Assembly: GCA_958369755.1 (NCBI GenBank)
Contig: CATXJC010000015.1
Location: 1-44,661 of the forward strand
Direction: 5' to 3'
DNA length: 44,661 nucleotides
From: an uncultured Prevotella sp.
GTDB lineage: Bacteria; Bacteroidota; Bacteroidia; Bacteroidales; Bacteroidaceae
The translations under genes and the position numbers were made by a program. The notes beneath the pieces are model-generated. The model was not told the origin of the DNA. It saw only the letters and a list, made by a program, of their open reading frames with translations, and ran no database searches. Shown one piece after another: positions 33,455 to 41,738 of the stretch; position 1 is the first letter of the stretch; each line of letters starts with the position of its first letter.

Positions 33455-34771
33455 TTAGATTCCTTCAAGCTGAGCATAGCGCGAAGTCTTCTCAGGGTTC
33501 CATGCGTCCTTGTAAGAACGGCGGAAGAAGATTTCTTGCAGATGAGCCGACAGACGGGCGATACGCAGAAAATAACCTGTATAAGGCGACATCAGTGGCA
33601 GATATCTGTAAAGGAACCACACGTCTTTCTTTCTTTCTGAAACCATCAGCACCAGGAGGAAGGCAAGCTGCGAGAAGCATACTCTGATAAAGTAGCCCAG
33701 CGCCAGCACCTCGATGATGTGCGTGTTAAACGTGATGGCGAGCTTGATGATATACCACAACCACAGAAAATTGAGGAAGCAGTCGAAAACCACACTCTCC
33801 ATGTTGGATAACCAGTTAAGGATACTCCAGTTCTTGGTAGGCAACAGAATGTCGGCATGCTTGCGTAGACGGAATCTCACGAGCGAGCGCGACCATCTGA
33901 TGCGCTGATGATACAGCTTGTACCATTTGGTAGGCACATTGGTCATACAGATGGCATCTTCGGCAAATTTCACTTTATATCCGGCTTTGCGGATCTTCTG
34001 TGTCAGGTCACCGTCCAGTCCCGGTCCTATGTCCCAATAGCCCACTTCCTTCAGCGTCTTTCTTTCGAAGGCTCCGAATGCTCCCGAAATGATGTGGTAG
34101 ATACCCAGTTCGCTGGTTACGATACGTCCCACCTGTATTCGCTTCAGGTATTCGAAAGCCTGCAGCGATGAGCAGATGGTCTCCTTGTAGTTGCGCACTT
34201 TCACACATCCTCCTACGCCCTTTACCATTCCGTCGATGTAGAAGGGGAGTAGAATCTTCTCCAGCGCATCACGGTCTAGAGAAGAGTCGGCATCCAGGCA
34301 TACGATATATTTTCCTTTTGCCATCTGGGCTCCATAGTTGCTGGCTGCAGCTTTACCGCCTCTTGTTTCCAACCTCAGATAGTGGGTGATGTACCCAGCC
34401 CGGTAGAGGTCGTTGCAAATCAGTTTGGTGTCGTCGTCGCTACCGTCGTCTACCACGATGATTTCGTAGTTGCGGTAGGTTTGCTCAGCCAGCGAGTTCA
34501 CCATTTTGAATATATGTTTGCCTTCGTTCTTTCCCGGTACAAGGATGCTGATAAGCGGATTCTCGCGGTACAGGAAGTACTTGGCATATTCTTTCTCTTT
34601 ATCTATCTGGTTTCTCTTCATCAGTCGGTTTCCGATTACGAGATATTCCAGGATATAATATCTTGGCATCTCGATGAAGAAGAGGAACCAGTAGGTATTC
34701 ACGATACTGCTAAACGATAGCGTGCTGATCCAGTCGAAGAAATCGTTCAGATGTTCTGCTATGCTAAACAT
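33455..34771 (-). CDS. Membrane family-2 glycosyltransferase, processive synthase type
   Basis: This 438-residue protein has an N-terminal helix (about 24-45), a GT2 domain with LVPGKNEG, VVDDGSDDDT, the DxD-type D160-A-D162 (VCLDADSS), an ED site (E271-D272) and the QxxRW motif (Q289-W293, QRIRW), then two or three C-terminal helices (about 325-345, 350-375). The D, DxD, ED, QxxRW set is that of processive synthases such as hyaluronan, cellulose and PNAG synthases. With the dehydrogenase and export genes it is the likely polymerase of an exopolysaccharide. Confidence 0.88.
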   Translation of the reverse strand: MFSIAEHLNDFFDWISTLSFSSIVNTYWFLFFIEMPRYYILEYLVIGNRLMKRNQIDKEKEYAKYFLYRENPLISILVPGKNEGKHIFKMVNSLAEQTYRNYEIIVVDDGSDDDTKLICNDLYRAGYITHYLRLETRGGKAAASNYGAQMAKGKYIVCLDADSSLDRDALEKILLPFYIDGMVKGVGGCVKVRNYKETICSSLQAFEYLKRIQVGRIVTSELGIYHIISGAFGAFERKTLKEVGYWDIGPGLDGDLTQKIRKAGYKVKFAEDAICMTNVPTKWYKLYHQRIRWSRSLVRFRLRKHADILLPTKNWSILNWLSNMESVVFDCFLNFLWLWYIIKLAITFNTHIIEVLALGYFIRVCFSQLAFLLVLMVSERKKDVWFLYRYLPLMSPYTGYFLRIARLSAHLQEIFFRRSYKDAWNPEKTSRYAQLEGI

Positions 34772-34797
34772 ACGCTTTTCCCTTTCTTCTTGATGGC

Positions 34798-36417
34798 TTA
34801 TCTCAGCACGGTGAGCGCCAAGAGGGCCATGATTATGAGTATACCTGCGATGGTGACAAGGATGGCAACGAGTTTCTTGTAGAGCACGATGCGCTTCTGT
34901 ATCTTGTCGTTTTCATCTTCCTTCGGCTCCGTATCAAGCAGCTCTTCTTGCGGCTTCACCTCTTTCTCTTCTTCCTTCATCAGAGGTTCCTCTGAGTAGC
35001 GGCAGTAGTCGTCTGGAGTCATATCCACATATTGCAGTTTGTTGAAGAACTCGTCATAGTTGTTGGCGATGGTCTTCGTCTTGGTTTCCAGCATGCTGCA
35101 GATAATCTCGTCCGGTTCTATCGAGTTGGCCACCTTTCTGATGGCTACCGACATCTCCTTGCTCAATTTCTGCTGAGCCTCTTCCACCGTTTCTCCCTGC
35201 TCATAGAGGGTAGAGGATACGTAGAAGATATTGTTGTTGTAAGACACCTTGTGATTGGAGAAAATTCTACAGAGCTTGCCCTGTATGCTTTCCTTTATCT
35301 TTACGGTATCCTTGTTATCATCTATAATCCATATCTTGCCTACCATGACCGAGAGTTCATCCTTGCGGTAGGTTTCCATCAGTTGGCGTCGCAGTCGGTT
35401 CATCAGCAGATAATATTCCATGAAGTTATCATAGATGTTCACCATGTTGTTGAACATGATGTTGCCGCTGGTCAGTGTTCTGATTCCTTCTTCCGTTATC
35501 TCGTAGTCCTCTACGTCTCGTGGCACCAGGGCATTTACCGGAAAGGTGCTCTCGCAGTAGCAGCAGGTTGCCTTAGTGATAGGCGAGGTAAACGAGTTCT
35601 CGCAGTCGTTGCAGGTATATACCACGGCTGGTCTGTCATAGTCAACACCGATGTGGCGCAGTTTCTTGTGACACTTCGGACAGATGAGCATACCGCCCAC
35701 ATTGTAGCTGCTTTCCGGCGATACGTTGGCGCAGCTGAAGTGGTGGATGATGTTCTGTATCTTCAGGTTCGAACTTCCGCACTTCGGACAGCACTCCGTA
35801 TAGAGCAGGTGAGAGTGGTTGCACTTAGGGCAGAGGTGCTCCTTGAGCAGGAAGCGGTGAATGCGCAGTGATCCGAACTCCACCATAGTGTCGATGAACA
35901 TGAACATCTCGTTGAGATGGAAGAGACTCATACTGTGATAGTGCTCGAAGATTGGGTTGATATATCCCAAAGACGATTTCTCCAGCAGTCGGTGTCCCAT
36001 GATTCGCTGGTCTCTTGAGAGCAGGTATTTCAGGATGTTGGCAAAGATCTGGTTAGGCTGTGTAGGACGGCTTGTTTCGCTTTTTACACCAAACTTCTGT
36101 CTTGCCAGCTTGATTTTGTCAATAATCTCATATACCTTTTCATTGTTCATGTCGCTCACATAGGCATCGACGATATAGTCGATGATCTGTCCCTTTCCCG
36201 ATAACGCCGTATTGACGAATATCGGTTTGTAGCTACATTTCCACGATAAGATTGGACTGGCTCCAAACAGTATAGCATGGAACGCACGCTCACTCTTCGT
36301 ATTGATGTAAATACAATCGAAGTAGTCGGGCTGGATGTCCGGTGTCGAGTCGATATCTATATAGCTATCGATGGTGAGCACCATATCTCCACGTTTGTTT
36401 CTTCTAAGTCCAATCAT
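34798..36417 (-). CDS. Zinc-ribbon TackOD1-type protein with C-terminal membrane anchor
   Basis: This 539-residue protein carries repeated CPKC-type metal sites: C196-C199, C210-C213, C246-C249, C269-C272 and C286-C288. They sit with HHFSCANVSPE (225-235) and CPKCHKKLRHIGVDYDRPAV, wording I associate with the TackOD1 output domain found beside receivers and GGDEF domains. An N-terminal receiver-like stretch (about 30-110) precedes it. After it, about 318-435 (RLRRQLMETYRKDELSVMVG to NNNIFYVSS) could be a degenerate GGDEF without the GGDEF motif. It has an acidic linker (about 475-505) and a single tail helix (about 515-537). Only 3 bases separate it from the HlyD-like gene. Confidence 0.72.
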   Translation of the reverse strand: MIGLRRNKRGDMVLTIDSYIDIDSTPDIQPDYFDCIYINTKSERAFHAILFGASPILSWKCSYKPIFVNTALSGKGQIIDYIVDAYVSDMNNEKVYEIIDKIKLARQKFGVKSETSRPTQPNQIFANILKYLLSRDQRIMGHRLLEKSSLGYINPIFEHYHSMSLFHLNEMFMFIDTMVEFGSLRIHRFLLKEHLCPKCNHSHLLYTECCPKCGSSNLKIQNIIHHFSCANVSPESSYNVGGMLICPKCHKKLRHIGVDYDRPAVVYTCNDCENSFTSPITKATCCYCESTFPVNALVPRDVEDYEITEEGIRTLTSGNIMFNNMVNIYDNFMEYYLLMNRLRRQLMETYRKDELSVMVGKIWIIDDNKDTVKIKESIQGKLCRIFSNHKVSYNNNIFYVSSTLYEQGETVEEAQQKLSKEMSVAIRKVANSIEPDEIICSMLETKTKTIANNYDEFFNKLQYVDMTPDDYCRYSEEPLMKEEEKEVKPQEELLDTEPKEDENDKIQKRIVLYKKLVAILVTIAGILIIMALLALTVLR

Positions 36418-36420
36418 TCT

Positions 36421-37602
36421 TTATTTCTTTTGTTCTTGATGATTATTGGTGTCGCTCGAAATCATGTTGCTTCGCTTCACGTTTTCGTTCTTGCCCACTG
36501 GGACGGTGTACATCGGTAGTGGCTTCGGATCGAGCATGGCACCAATCTTGTTCACTCTTATTCTTACAGGCAGTCTGTTGCTCATTACCCATGCCGGAAC
36601 TCTCTGGTTCGGGTTCAGGGTGAAGACGGCAACCACTGCGTTGGCATCATGCGAGAAGTTACTCTGCAGATGCTTTGGTATTTCCTCTACTCTCAGACCT
36701 ACCATCTGCAACTTAGCCTGCAGTTCCAGGTCTTTGTTGATGATGATGTCTGCATCGTCAGGGCTTTCCATATACTTCACCATGTCGTTTGGTACGTATG
36801 CGATTACGCCCAGATGACAGTCTGCATAGTCGGTATGCTGGATAACCATCACCTCCTCGCTTTTGAACACCAGTGTCTTGTCGCTCACATTGATTTTTGA
36901 GATGTAGGCATCGGCTGGTGCACAGCAGTAGTGTATCAGACCAGGGTTGTATATGCTGGTGTTGGAGTAAGGCATGGAAGCATTTGCTCTGCCGGCTCCT
37001 CTGCGGCTCATGAAGTTATAGGTGGTGTTCTTAGCCTGTGCGTAGATTTCCACCTTGTTAGCCTGCTTTCTCAGTTCTTCTTCTACCTCGGCAATCTCGG
37101 CATCCAGTGCATTTCGCTTGGTGTTGTCGGTAAGACCGTAGTAGATGTCCGAACTTTCAGATGCTTTCTGTTTTCTCAGTTCTGCAAGTCGGGTACGCAG
37201 CACCGGAATCTCCTGCTGGGCGAGTTTAGCCTGTACCTCCATGTCGTGAGTCTCCTTTACGGCAGAAGGCAGAATGTTCGGGTCGTATTGGTTCACAATG
37301 TTACCTAGCAGTACATAAGAGTAGAGCGTATCTCCCTTATGCACCACTTCACCCATTTCTTTGTTCACCTTAAGGATATAGATGTCGTCAACGGCACTGA
37401 TATGGTTTTCATCGAGGGTTATATAACCGTCGAAGGTTGCCCATATCATACGAGTGACAATATAGTAGGCGGCAAGCACGATAACCAGCAGGAAGATCAG
37501 GGCAAAGATGATCTGCTGTCTGGCAAGGCGGTGACCCTGCGTCTTCAGCAAGTCTGCCATCGCCTGTTCTTGTGGCGTGCCATTATATTGGAATTCATTC
37601 AT
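36421..37602 (-). CDS. HlyD/EmrA-like membrane-fusion protein
   Basis: This 393-residue protein has one N-terminal inner-membrane helix (about 32-52), a beta-barrel/lipoyl-like start (DGYITLDENHISAVDDIYI..VVHKGDTLYSY), a coiled-coil hairpin (about 115-190, QAKLAQQEIPVLRTRLAELRK and LDAEIAEVEEELRKQ) and a second lipoyl/barrel part (ADAYISKINVSDKTLVFKSEEVMVI). Such proteins bridge an inner-membrane machine to a TolC channel. It follows the TolC-like gene by 18 bases and precedes the TackOD1 gene by 3. In alginate systems the equivalent position is held by Alg44 with a PilZ domain; none is seen here. Confidence 0.85.
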   Translation of the reverse strand: MNEFQYNGTPQEQAMADLLKTQGHRLARQQIIFALIFLLVIVLAAYYIVTRMIWATFDGYITLDENHISAVDDIYILKVNKEMGEVVHKGDTLYSYVLLGNIVNQYDPNILPSAVKETHDMEVQAKLAQQEIPVLRTRLAELRKQKASESSDIYYGLTDNTKRNALDAEIAEVEEELRKQANKVEIYAQAKNTTYNFMSRRGAGRANASMPYSNTSIYNPGLIHYCCAPADAYISKINVSDKTLVFKSEEVMVIQHTDYADCHLGVIAYVPNDMVKYMESPDDADIIINKDLELQAKLQMVGLRVEEIPKHLQSNFSHDANAVVAVFTLNPNQRVPAWVMSNRLPVRIRVNKIGAMLDPKPLPMYTVPVGKNENVKRSNMISSDTNNHQEQKK

Positions 37603-37620
37603 ATTCTGGTTTCCTTACAT

Positions 37621-39024
37621 TCAAAGTTCTATTTCTTTGAAGATGTTGTTGTTGTCATAGATGCTCACGGCTTTCTCGATATTGATGATAGCGAGTGCGC
37701 GGTTCTGCATCAGTTTGTACATACGCTCCATACTTTCCAGGAGTCCCGTATATTCGTCCATACGCATCAGATAGTTGTATCCCTGTTTCTGGTTCTGGTA
37801 GGCAAACCGCCGCATTTCGATATATTTGCCGGTCTGGTCTATATGGAAAGCCTCGGTGGCTATAGCCTTGTTCAGGTTGTCTATCTTCTTGAGCAGGATG
37901 CCTACCGATTGTTTTATTTCCTTCACATCGGTACCGCGGCTGCTGCGTATGATTTCCTTCTGGGTCTCCAGTGCCTGTCGTTTGCGTGGCGTTTCGTTCC
38001 AGATAGGAATGGTGAATCTCACGCCCACGTCGGCATTGTTCGAAATCTTGTTGTTGCTCTGCCAGTAGCTCGACCATCTTGCGAATGGTGTGAGTCGGGT
38101 AGTGCTTAAATAGTTGGTCAGCTTGCTGTCGTTGTCAGCAATCTGTTCTTTCACCATCATGATGCGTGCATCCAGACTTTCCTGGTTCAGATGGTTCCAG
38201 AGGGCTGTGGTGTCTACCACAATCTTGGTTGGTTTGATGCGGTAGATAGGCTTGTTGCTGATATCTCTGTCTGTGCAGAGCACGGAGATGTCATATTCAG
38301 CCTCCAGCTTATCGTTCATCACTTTCAGCATCTTGTCGTTGCTGATTCGGTCTTTTTCCAGCATAAACTGGTACGCTTCGTTCATGATGTCGAGGTTGTC
38401 CAGTCTGTGTGCTATGACAGTACCGATATAGAAATTATATTGTTCGGTCAGCTCATCGGCTGCCTTTTCATAGATGTCTGCAGTTTGGCGCTTTTTTATT
38501 TGCAAGCGGTCGAGTTCATTGGCAAGAGCAATCTTAGTTCTTTTCTCCTTGCCTTGGTAGAACTTCGAGTTGATGATGTTCCAACCCAGTTCGGCTTGAA
38601 CCTTCATTTTATATTTTGATACCTCTTTTGCGTCGTCTTCATCAGAATCGAAGTACGCGTCAGGTCGGGCATAAACCTGTCCGGTCACTTCCAGACCGTT
38701 GTGTCTGTTGAGCGCTAGGTGCTCATGTGCAGTTTTCGACCAGAACAGAGAGTCGGTCTTGTTGATATCAGCGTGATGCTGTTTATTGAGTCCCAGTTCT
38801 ATGACTGGTGCTTTCACCCATATAGGGTTTTTGATGAGAGTGTCGAGTTGTGCGAAGCGCTGTTTGAAGTGTCTCAGTACATTATCGTTCTTCAGATTCT
38901 CATATACGAGCATCTTAGGGCTGAAACTTTTCGGCTTTTTGCCTTTCGTCTGAGCCATAGCGCTTTGTGCTGCCATGAGAAGTAGCAGAGCTGTAGTTGA
39001 GTATAGTATTATTTTTCGCTTCAT
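37621..39024 (-). CDS. TolC-like outer-membrane channel protein
   Basis: This 467-residue protein has a signal peptide (about 1-24, ending QSAMA, then QTKGKK) and long predicted coiled-coil helices in two halves (about 150-235 and 280-440, with KRTKIALANELDRLQIKKRQTADIYEKAADEL), the pattern of outer-membrane factors. It is somewhat divergent: the first about 100 residues (LIKNPIWVKAPVIEL, FWSKTAHEHL) are not typical of drug-efflux TolC. It is just ahead of the HlyD-like gene and probably forms the outer-membrane exit for the polymer. Confidence 0.8.
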   Translation of the reverse strand: MKRKIILYSTTALLLLMAAQSAMAQTKGKKPKSFSPKMLVYENLKNDNVLRHFKQRFAQLDTLIKNPIWVKAPVIELGLNKQHHADINKTDSLFWSKTAHEHLALNRHNGLEVTGQVYARPDAYFDSDEDDAKEVSKYKMKVQAELGWNIINSKFYQGKEKRTKIALANELDRLQIKKRQTADIYEKAADELTEQYNFYIGTVIAHRLDNLDIMNEAYQFMLEKDRISNDKMLKVMNDKLEAEYDISVLCTDRDISNKPIYRIKPTKIVVDTTALWNHLNQESLDARIMMVKEQIADNDSKLTNYLSTTRLTPFARWSSYWQSNNKISNNADVGVRFTIPIWNETPRKRQALETQKEIIRSSRGTDVKEIKQSVGILLKKIDNLNKAIATEAFHIDQTGKYIEMRRFAYQNQKQGYNYLMRMDEYTGLLESMERMYKLMQNRALAIINIEKAVSIYDNNNIFKEIEL

Positions 39025-39035
39025 AATGAGTTATT

Positions 39036-39087
39036 AAACACGATGAATGCAGCTGCGAGCTGTTGCAGCTGCATTCATCTCGTGTTT
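39036..39087 (-). other. Large hairpin between lipoprotein B and the TolC-like gene
   Basis: The arms 39036-39056 and 39065-39087 are near-perfect reverse complements (GCAGCTGCATTCAT core, one two-base bulge). No clear T-run follows on the minus strand, so it may be a 3'-end stabiliser or a partial terminator inside the operon. Confidence 0.6.
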
Positions 39088-39106
39088 CTTATATTTGATA
39101 AATCAC

Positions 39107-41611
39107 TTACTTTGTGCCATAATTGGTATTATTTCCAGATGCGGCACCATCAATGAGCTTCATGACACGGAGTCGGCTCTTACCATATGCCACATAGATA
39201 TAACCTCCATCCAGTGTGACATAGTTGGCAGACATTCCTGCTTCTGCTCTCTTCTTGACAACCTTTACAGGTTTGCCGTTTTCCATTTTGTTCTTGTCAA
39301 GAACTACCAGTCCATAACTTCCGCAAGCCAGGTAGATGTAATTGGCATCGTATGTTACACCATTTGCATATCCCTGTGGAACCTTGGTGTTAGCAGTGAG
39401 CGGAGCTCCCCAGTTCCACACTTCTTTGCCTGTGGTAAGATCGTAGCAAGACAATCCCTTGGCACTTCGGCAAACGTAGATGTGGTTACCATCGATAGCT
39501 ATAGTGTTCTTACCGTCGTTAGGAGCTATGCTGCTTACGTTGATGGTTTTTGCTGGTGTTGCTGTAAGAATGTCGGCACCTAATGGGAAGACCTGTAGTG
39601 TACCACTTACAGCCTCATTGTCACTTTTTACTTCGTTGTTGTAGTGGAGTGTAACAATATACTGGTTGTTCAGTGCGATGTGCTTGGCCTTGCCTGGCGT
39701 TTCTTTCTTGCCGATTAAATCCAGCGTGTTTGCATCATATACTCCGTATCCTCTGGCAGTTGCCACCATCAGTTTGTTTCCGTCTCTTACGATGCAGTTC
39801 TCGTCAGATTGTTCCAAACCTTCATGTTCCCAATCTACGATGGTGAGAGGGTTTAACGTAGTAGTCTCATCGATGTCCTTTACTTCTGTGTTGAGAAGTC
39901 CGTTGCTATCTAATGCGATTCTACCCATCATACCACCATTGGTTGAGTGACCTGCAATATAAACATACTTTGTTGCATCTTTGCCGTCCACCATAAGGTG
40001 GTTGAAGTCGTAGAGTTCCTTCTTATCCTGCAGATATTGCAACATGGTAGTCTGGTTGTTTTCTGTTTTAAACACTTCAATACAACCGCCTGTCTTCTTG
40101 TTTGGATCTTTTTGGTTCTCTTCGTTGGTGTGGTACGACATGTATAGTTTGTCATTGTATGGCTGAATACATGTAGCAGAGATGTCGTGTGTATGATTTG
40201 TATAATCTATAACCGTAATCACATCAATCTTCTTGCCCGGTTCTGGTGGAGTAGGAGTTGGTTCTGGTGTTGTTCCGTCACATGATGTTGGGACAACTGG
40301 GTCATTATACATATCATACCTCTTCGTACAGTCTGAAAGACCTGGAACGTATGTATAAGTTGCCGAGTTACCGTTGTTGGTAAACTTATCGCAATCCATG
40401 TAGATAACGCCTCCGCTTCCGCTAGTTCTGAAGATATAGCAGGTTGAGAAATATGCGTAGGTTCCCGGAGCAATGAGGATATTTCCTTGATCGTTACTTC
40501 CATTGTATTTTACTTCTGCTGCTCGGAAGATGGCATTTGCATTATCTCCTTGAAGAATAATTTTACTTTCACCGTCTGGATAATATTGATTGTGACCATT
40601 GTTTGCGTTGGTGTAAGTTCCCTTGCAGTCAATAACGCTGTTATTAACCAGATAGATGGTACTTCCCGCACACTGGTCGATAGCTCCTGTCTTCAGATTG
40701 TTGATGTGCGCTTCAGCGCCATTTGAATTGAGAATCGTCTTACCGGTTACTTCAAATGAACAGCCATAAAGTTTTGGAGCAGAACCTTGAATTGTCAACT
40801 TGTTGACTTTTGCTTTTCCGTTAATGTTCAGGATACATCCATCTACGACCAAATCCTGTTCTTCTGTACCAAGAAGATTACCTTGAATATTGATTTTGGC
40901 ATCAGACTCAGTTGCTAGTTTACCTACGTTGGCATCGCCGCCCACATAAAGCAATCCTTGAACTTTCAGTTCATTTTTTACTTCAATGTTTCCGGTAGTA
41001 AAGTAGGCATCCCCTTTTTCCAGATACAGGTTGGTGCCCTCTTTTTTCAGAGTTCCACCATAATTGTAGCAATAAATTCCTGAATTCTGGAAGAGTGCAG
41101 TATTATTGTTGTCTATATGTAATGTTCCTCCTTCGAGGATGTAGATTTTTCCTTTTTTGTTGGCACCGTTGACCCAGGTAGAACATCCCCATATATTTTT
41201 TGTGGACAGTTCGCCTTCGATAAACAGGGTGGCTCCATTCAGGTTGAGCTCGCTGCTTATTTTTGTGCCTTTCTTGATGATGTAGGTCTTGGAACCATCC
41301 AGTCCCTTACATCCATCGTTATTCTTGATTTCGATAGCTCCGTTATGGCTAGGCAAGCTAGGCATTCCGTAGACGTCGCTTAGGTTGGCTGTAGTTGCGC
41401 CAGCAGCTCTTGTTGCTGTTTTCGCCTTGTAATTGATAACACTACCAGCCAACTCCTGAGGGTCGGTGATTGAAATTACTTCTTCACCTACCACATTTTT
41501 TGTGACTTCACCGGGGTTTGGAACGAGCGGCATGTCATTTGAATCGCTACAAGATGCCAGAAGCATTGCTGCAAAAGAGAAAGTAACAAGTTTTGTAAAA
41601 TGATGTTTCAT
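39107..41611 (-). CDS. Exported lipoprotein B: beta-helix-like repeats plus beta-propeller-like domain
   Basis: This 834-residue protein has a lipoprotein signal ending LLASC, then SDSND. After a short shared segment (GSVINYKAKTA) residues about 80-440 are runs of short beta-rich repeats (LNLNGATLFIEGEL, IEVKNELKVQGLLYVGG, CILNINGKAKVNKLTIQG), like right-handed beta-helix or bactofilin-type strands. A proline/threonine linker (TTPEPTPTPPEPGKK, about 447-461) leads to a C-terminal propeller-like domain (about 462-834) with repeats such as KNTIAIDGNHIYVCRS and NYIYLACGSYGLVVLDK. It is a paralogue of the next gene upstream. It is probably cell-surface anchored and could bind or shape the exported polymer; no catalytic site is evident. 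Confidence 0.75.
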   Translation of the reverse strand: MKHHFTKLVTFSFAAMLLASCSDSNDMPLVPNPGEVTKNVVGEEVISITDPQELAGSVINYKAKTATRAAGATTANLSDVYGMPSLPSHNGAIEIKNNDGCKGLDGSKTYIIKKGTKISSELNLNGATLFIEGELSTKNIWGCSTWVNGANKKGKIYILEGGTLHIDNNNTALFQNSGIYCYNYGGTLKKEGTNLYLEKGDAYFTTGNIEVKNELKVQGLLYVGGDANVGKLATESDAKINIQGNLLGTEEQDLVVDGCILNINGKAKVNKLTIQGSAPKLYGCSFEVTGKTILNSNGAEAHINNLKTGAIDQCAGSTIYLVNNSVIDCKGTYTNANNGHNQYYPDGESKIILQGDNANAIFRAAEVKYNGSNDQGNILIAPGTYAYFSTCYIFRTSGSGGVIYMDCDKFTNNGNSATYTYVPGLSDCTKRYDMYNDPVVPTSCDGTTPEPTPTPPEPGKKIDVITVIDYTNHTHDISATCIQPYNDKLYMSYHTNEENQKDPNKKTGGCIEVFKTENNQTTMLQYLQDKKELYDFNHLMVDGKDATKYVYIAGHSTNGGMMGRIALDSNGLLNTEVKDIDETTTLNPLTIVDWEHEGLEQSDENCIVRDGNKLMVATARGYGVYDANTLDLIGKKETPGKAKHIALNNQYIVTLHYNNEVKSDNEAVSGTLQVFPLGADILTATPAKTINVSSIAPNDGKNTIAIDGNHIYVCRSAKGLSCYDLTTGKEVWNWGAPLTANTKVPQGYANGVTYDANYIYLACGSYGLVVLDKNKMENGKPVKVVKKRAEAGMSANYVTLDGGYIYVAYGKSRLRVMKLIDGAASGNNTNYGTK

Positions 41612-41688
41612 GTTAATCTTTCTTTTATCGTTTTGGTATTAAAAGTTTTGATCTTTTTTGGCTATATTCCTAGCTCTTAAAGATTTAA

Positions 41689-41721
41689 TTCTCCCACACT
41701 CTTTTGGTGAGTGTGGGAGAA
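41689..41721 (-). other. Hairpin between lipoprotein genes A and B
   Basis: A perfect 13-bp stem (TTCTCCCACACTC with GAGTGTGGGAGAA, 7-base loop) lies in the 127-base spacer. On the minus strand AATTAAATC follows, not a clear T-run. No promoter was found between the genes. Confidence 0.6.
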
Positions 41722-41738
41722 AAGAATTATTTAGTTGA

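Noticed and set aside
35032..35871. 279-codon open frame opposite the TackOD1-type gene
   Set aside because: The sense strand has ordered CPKC sites and a defined anchor; the antisense frame has no recognisable features.
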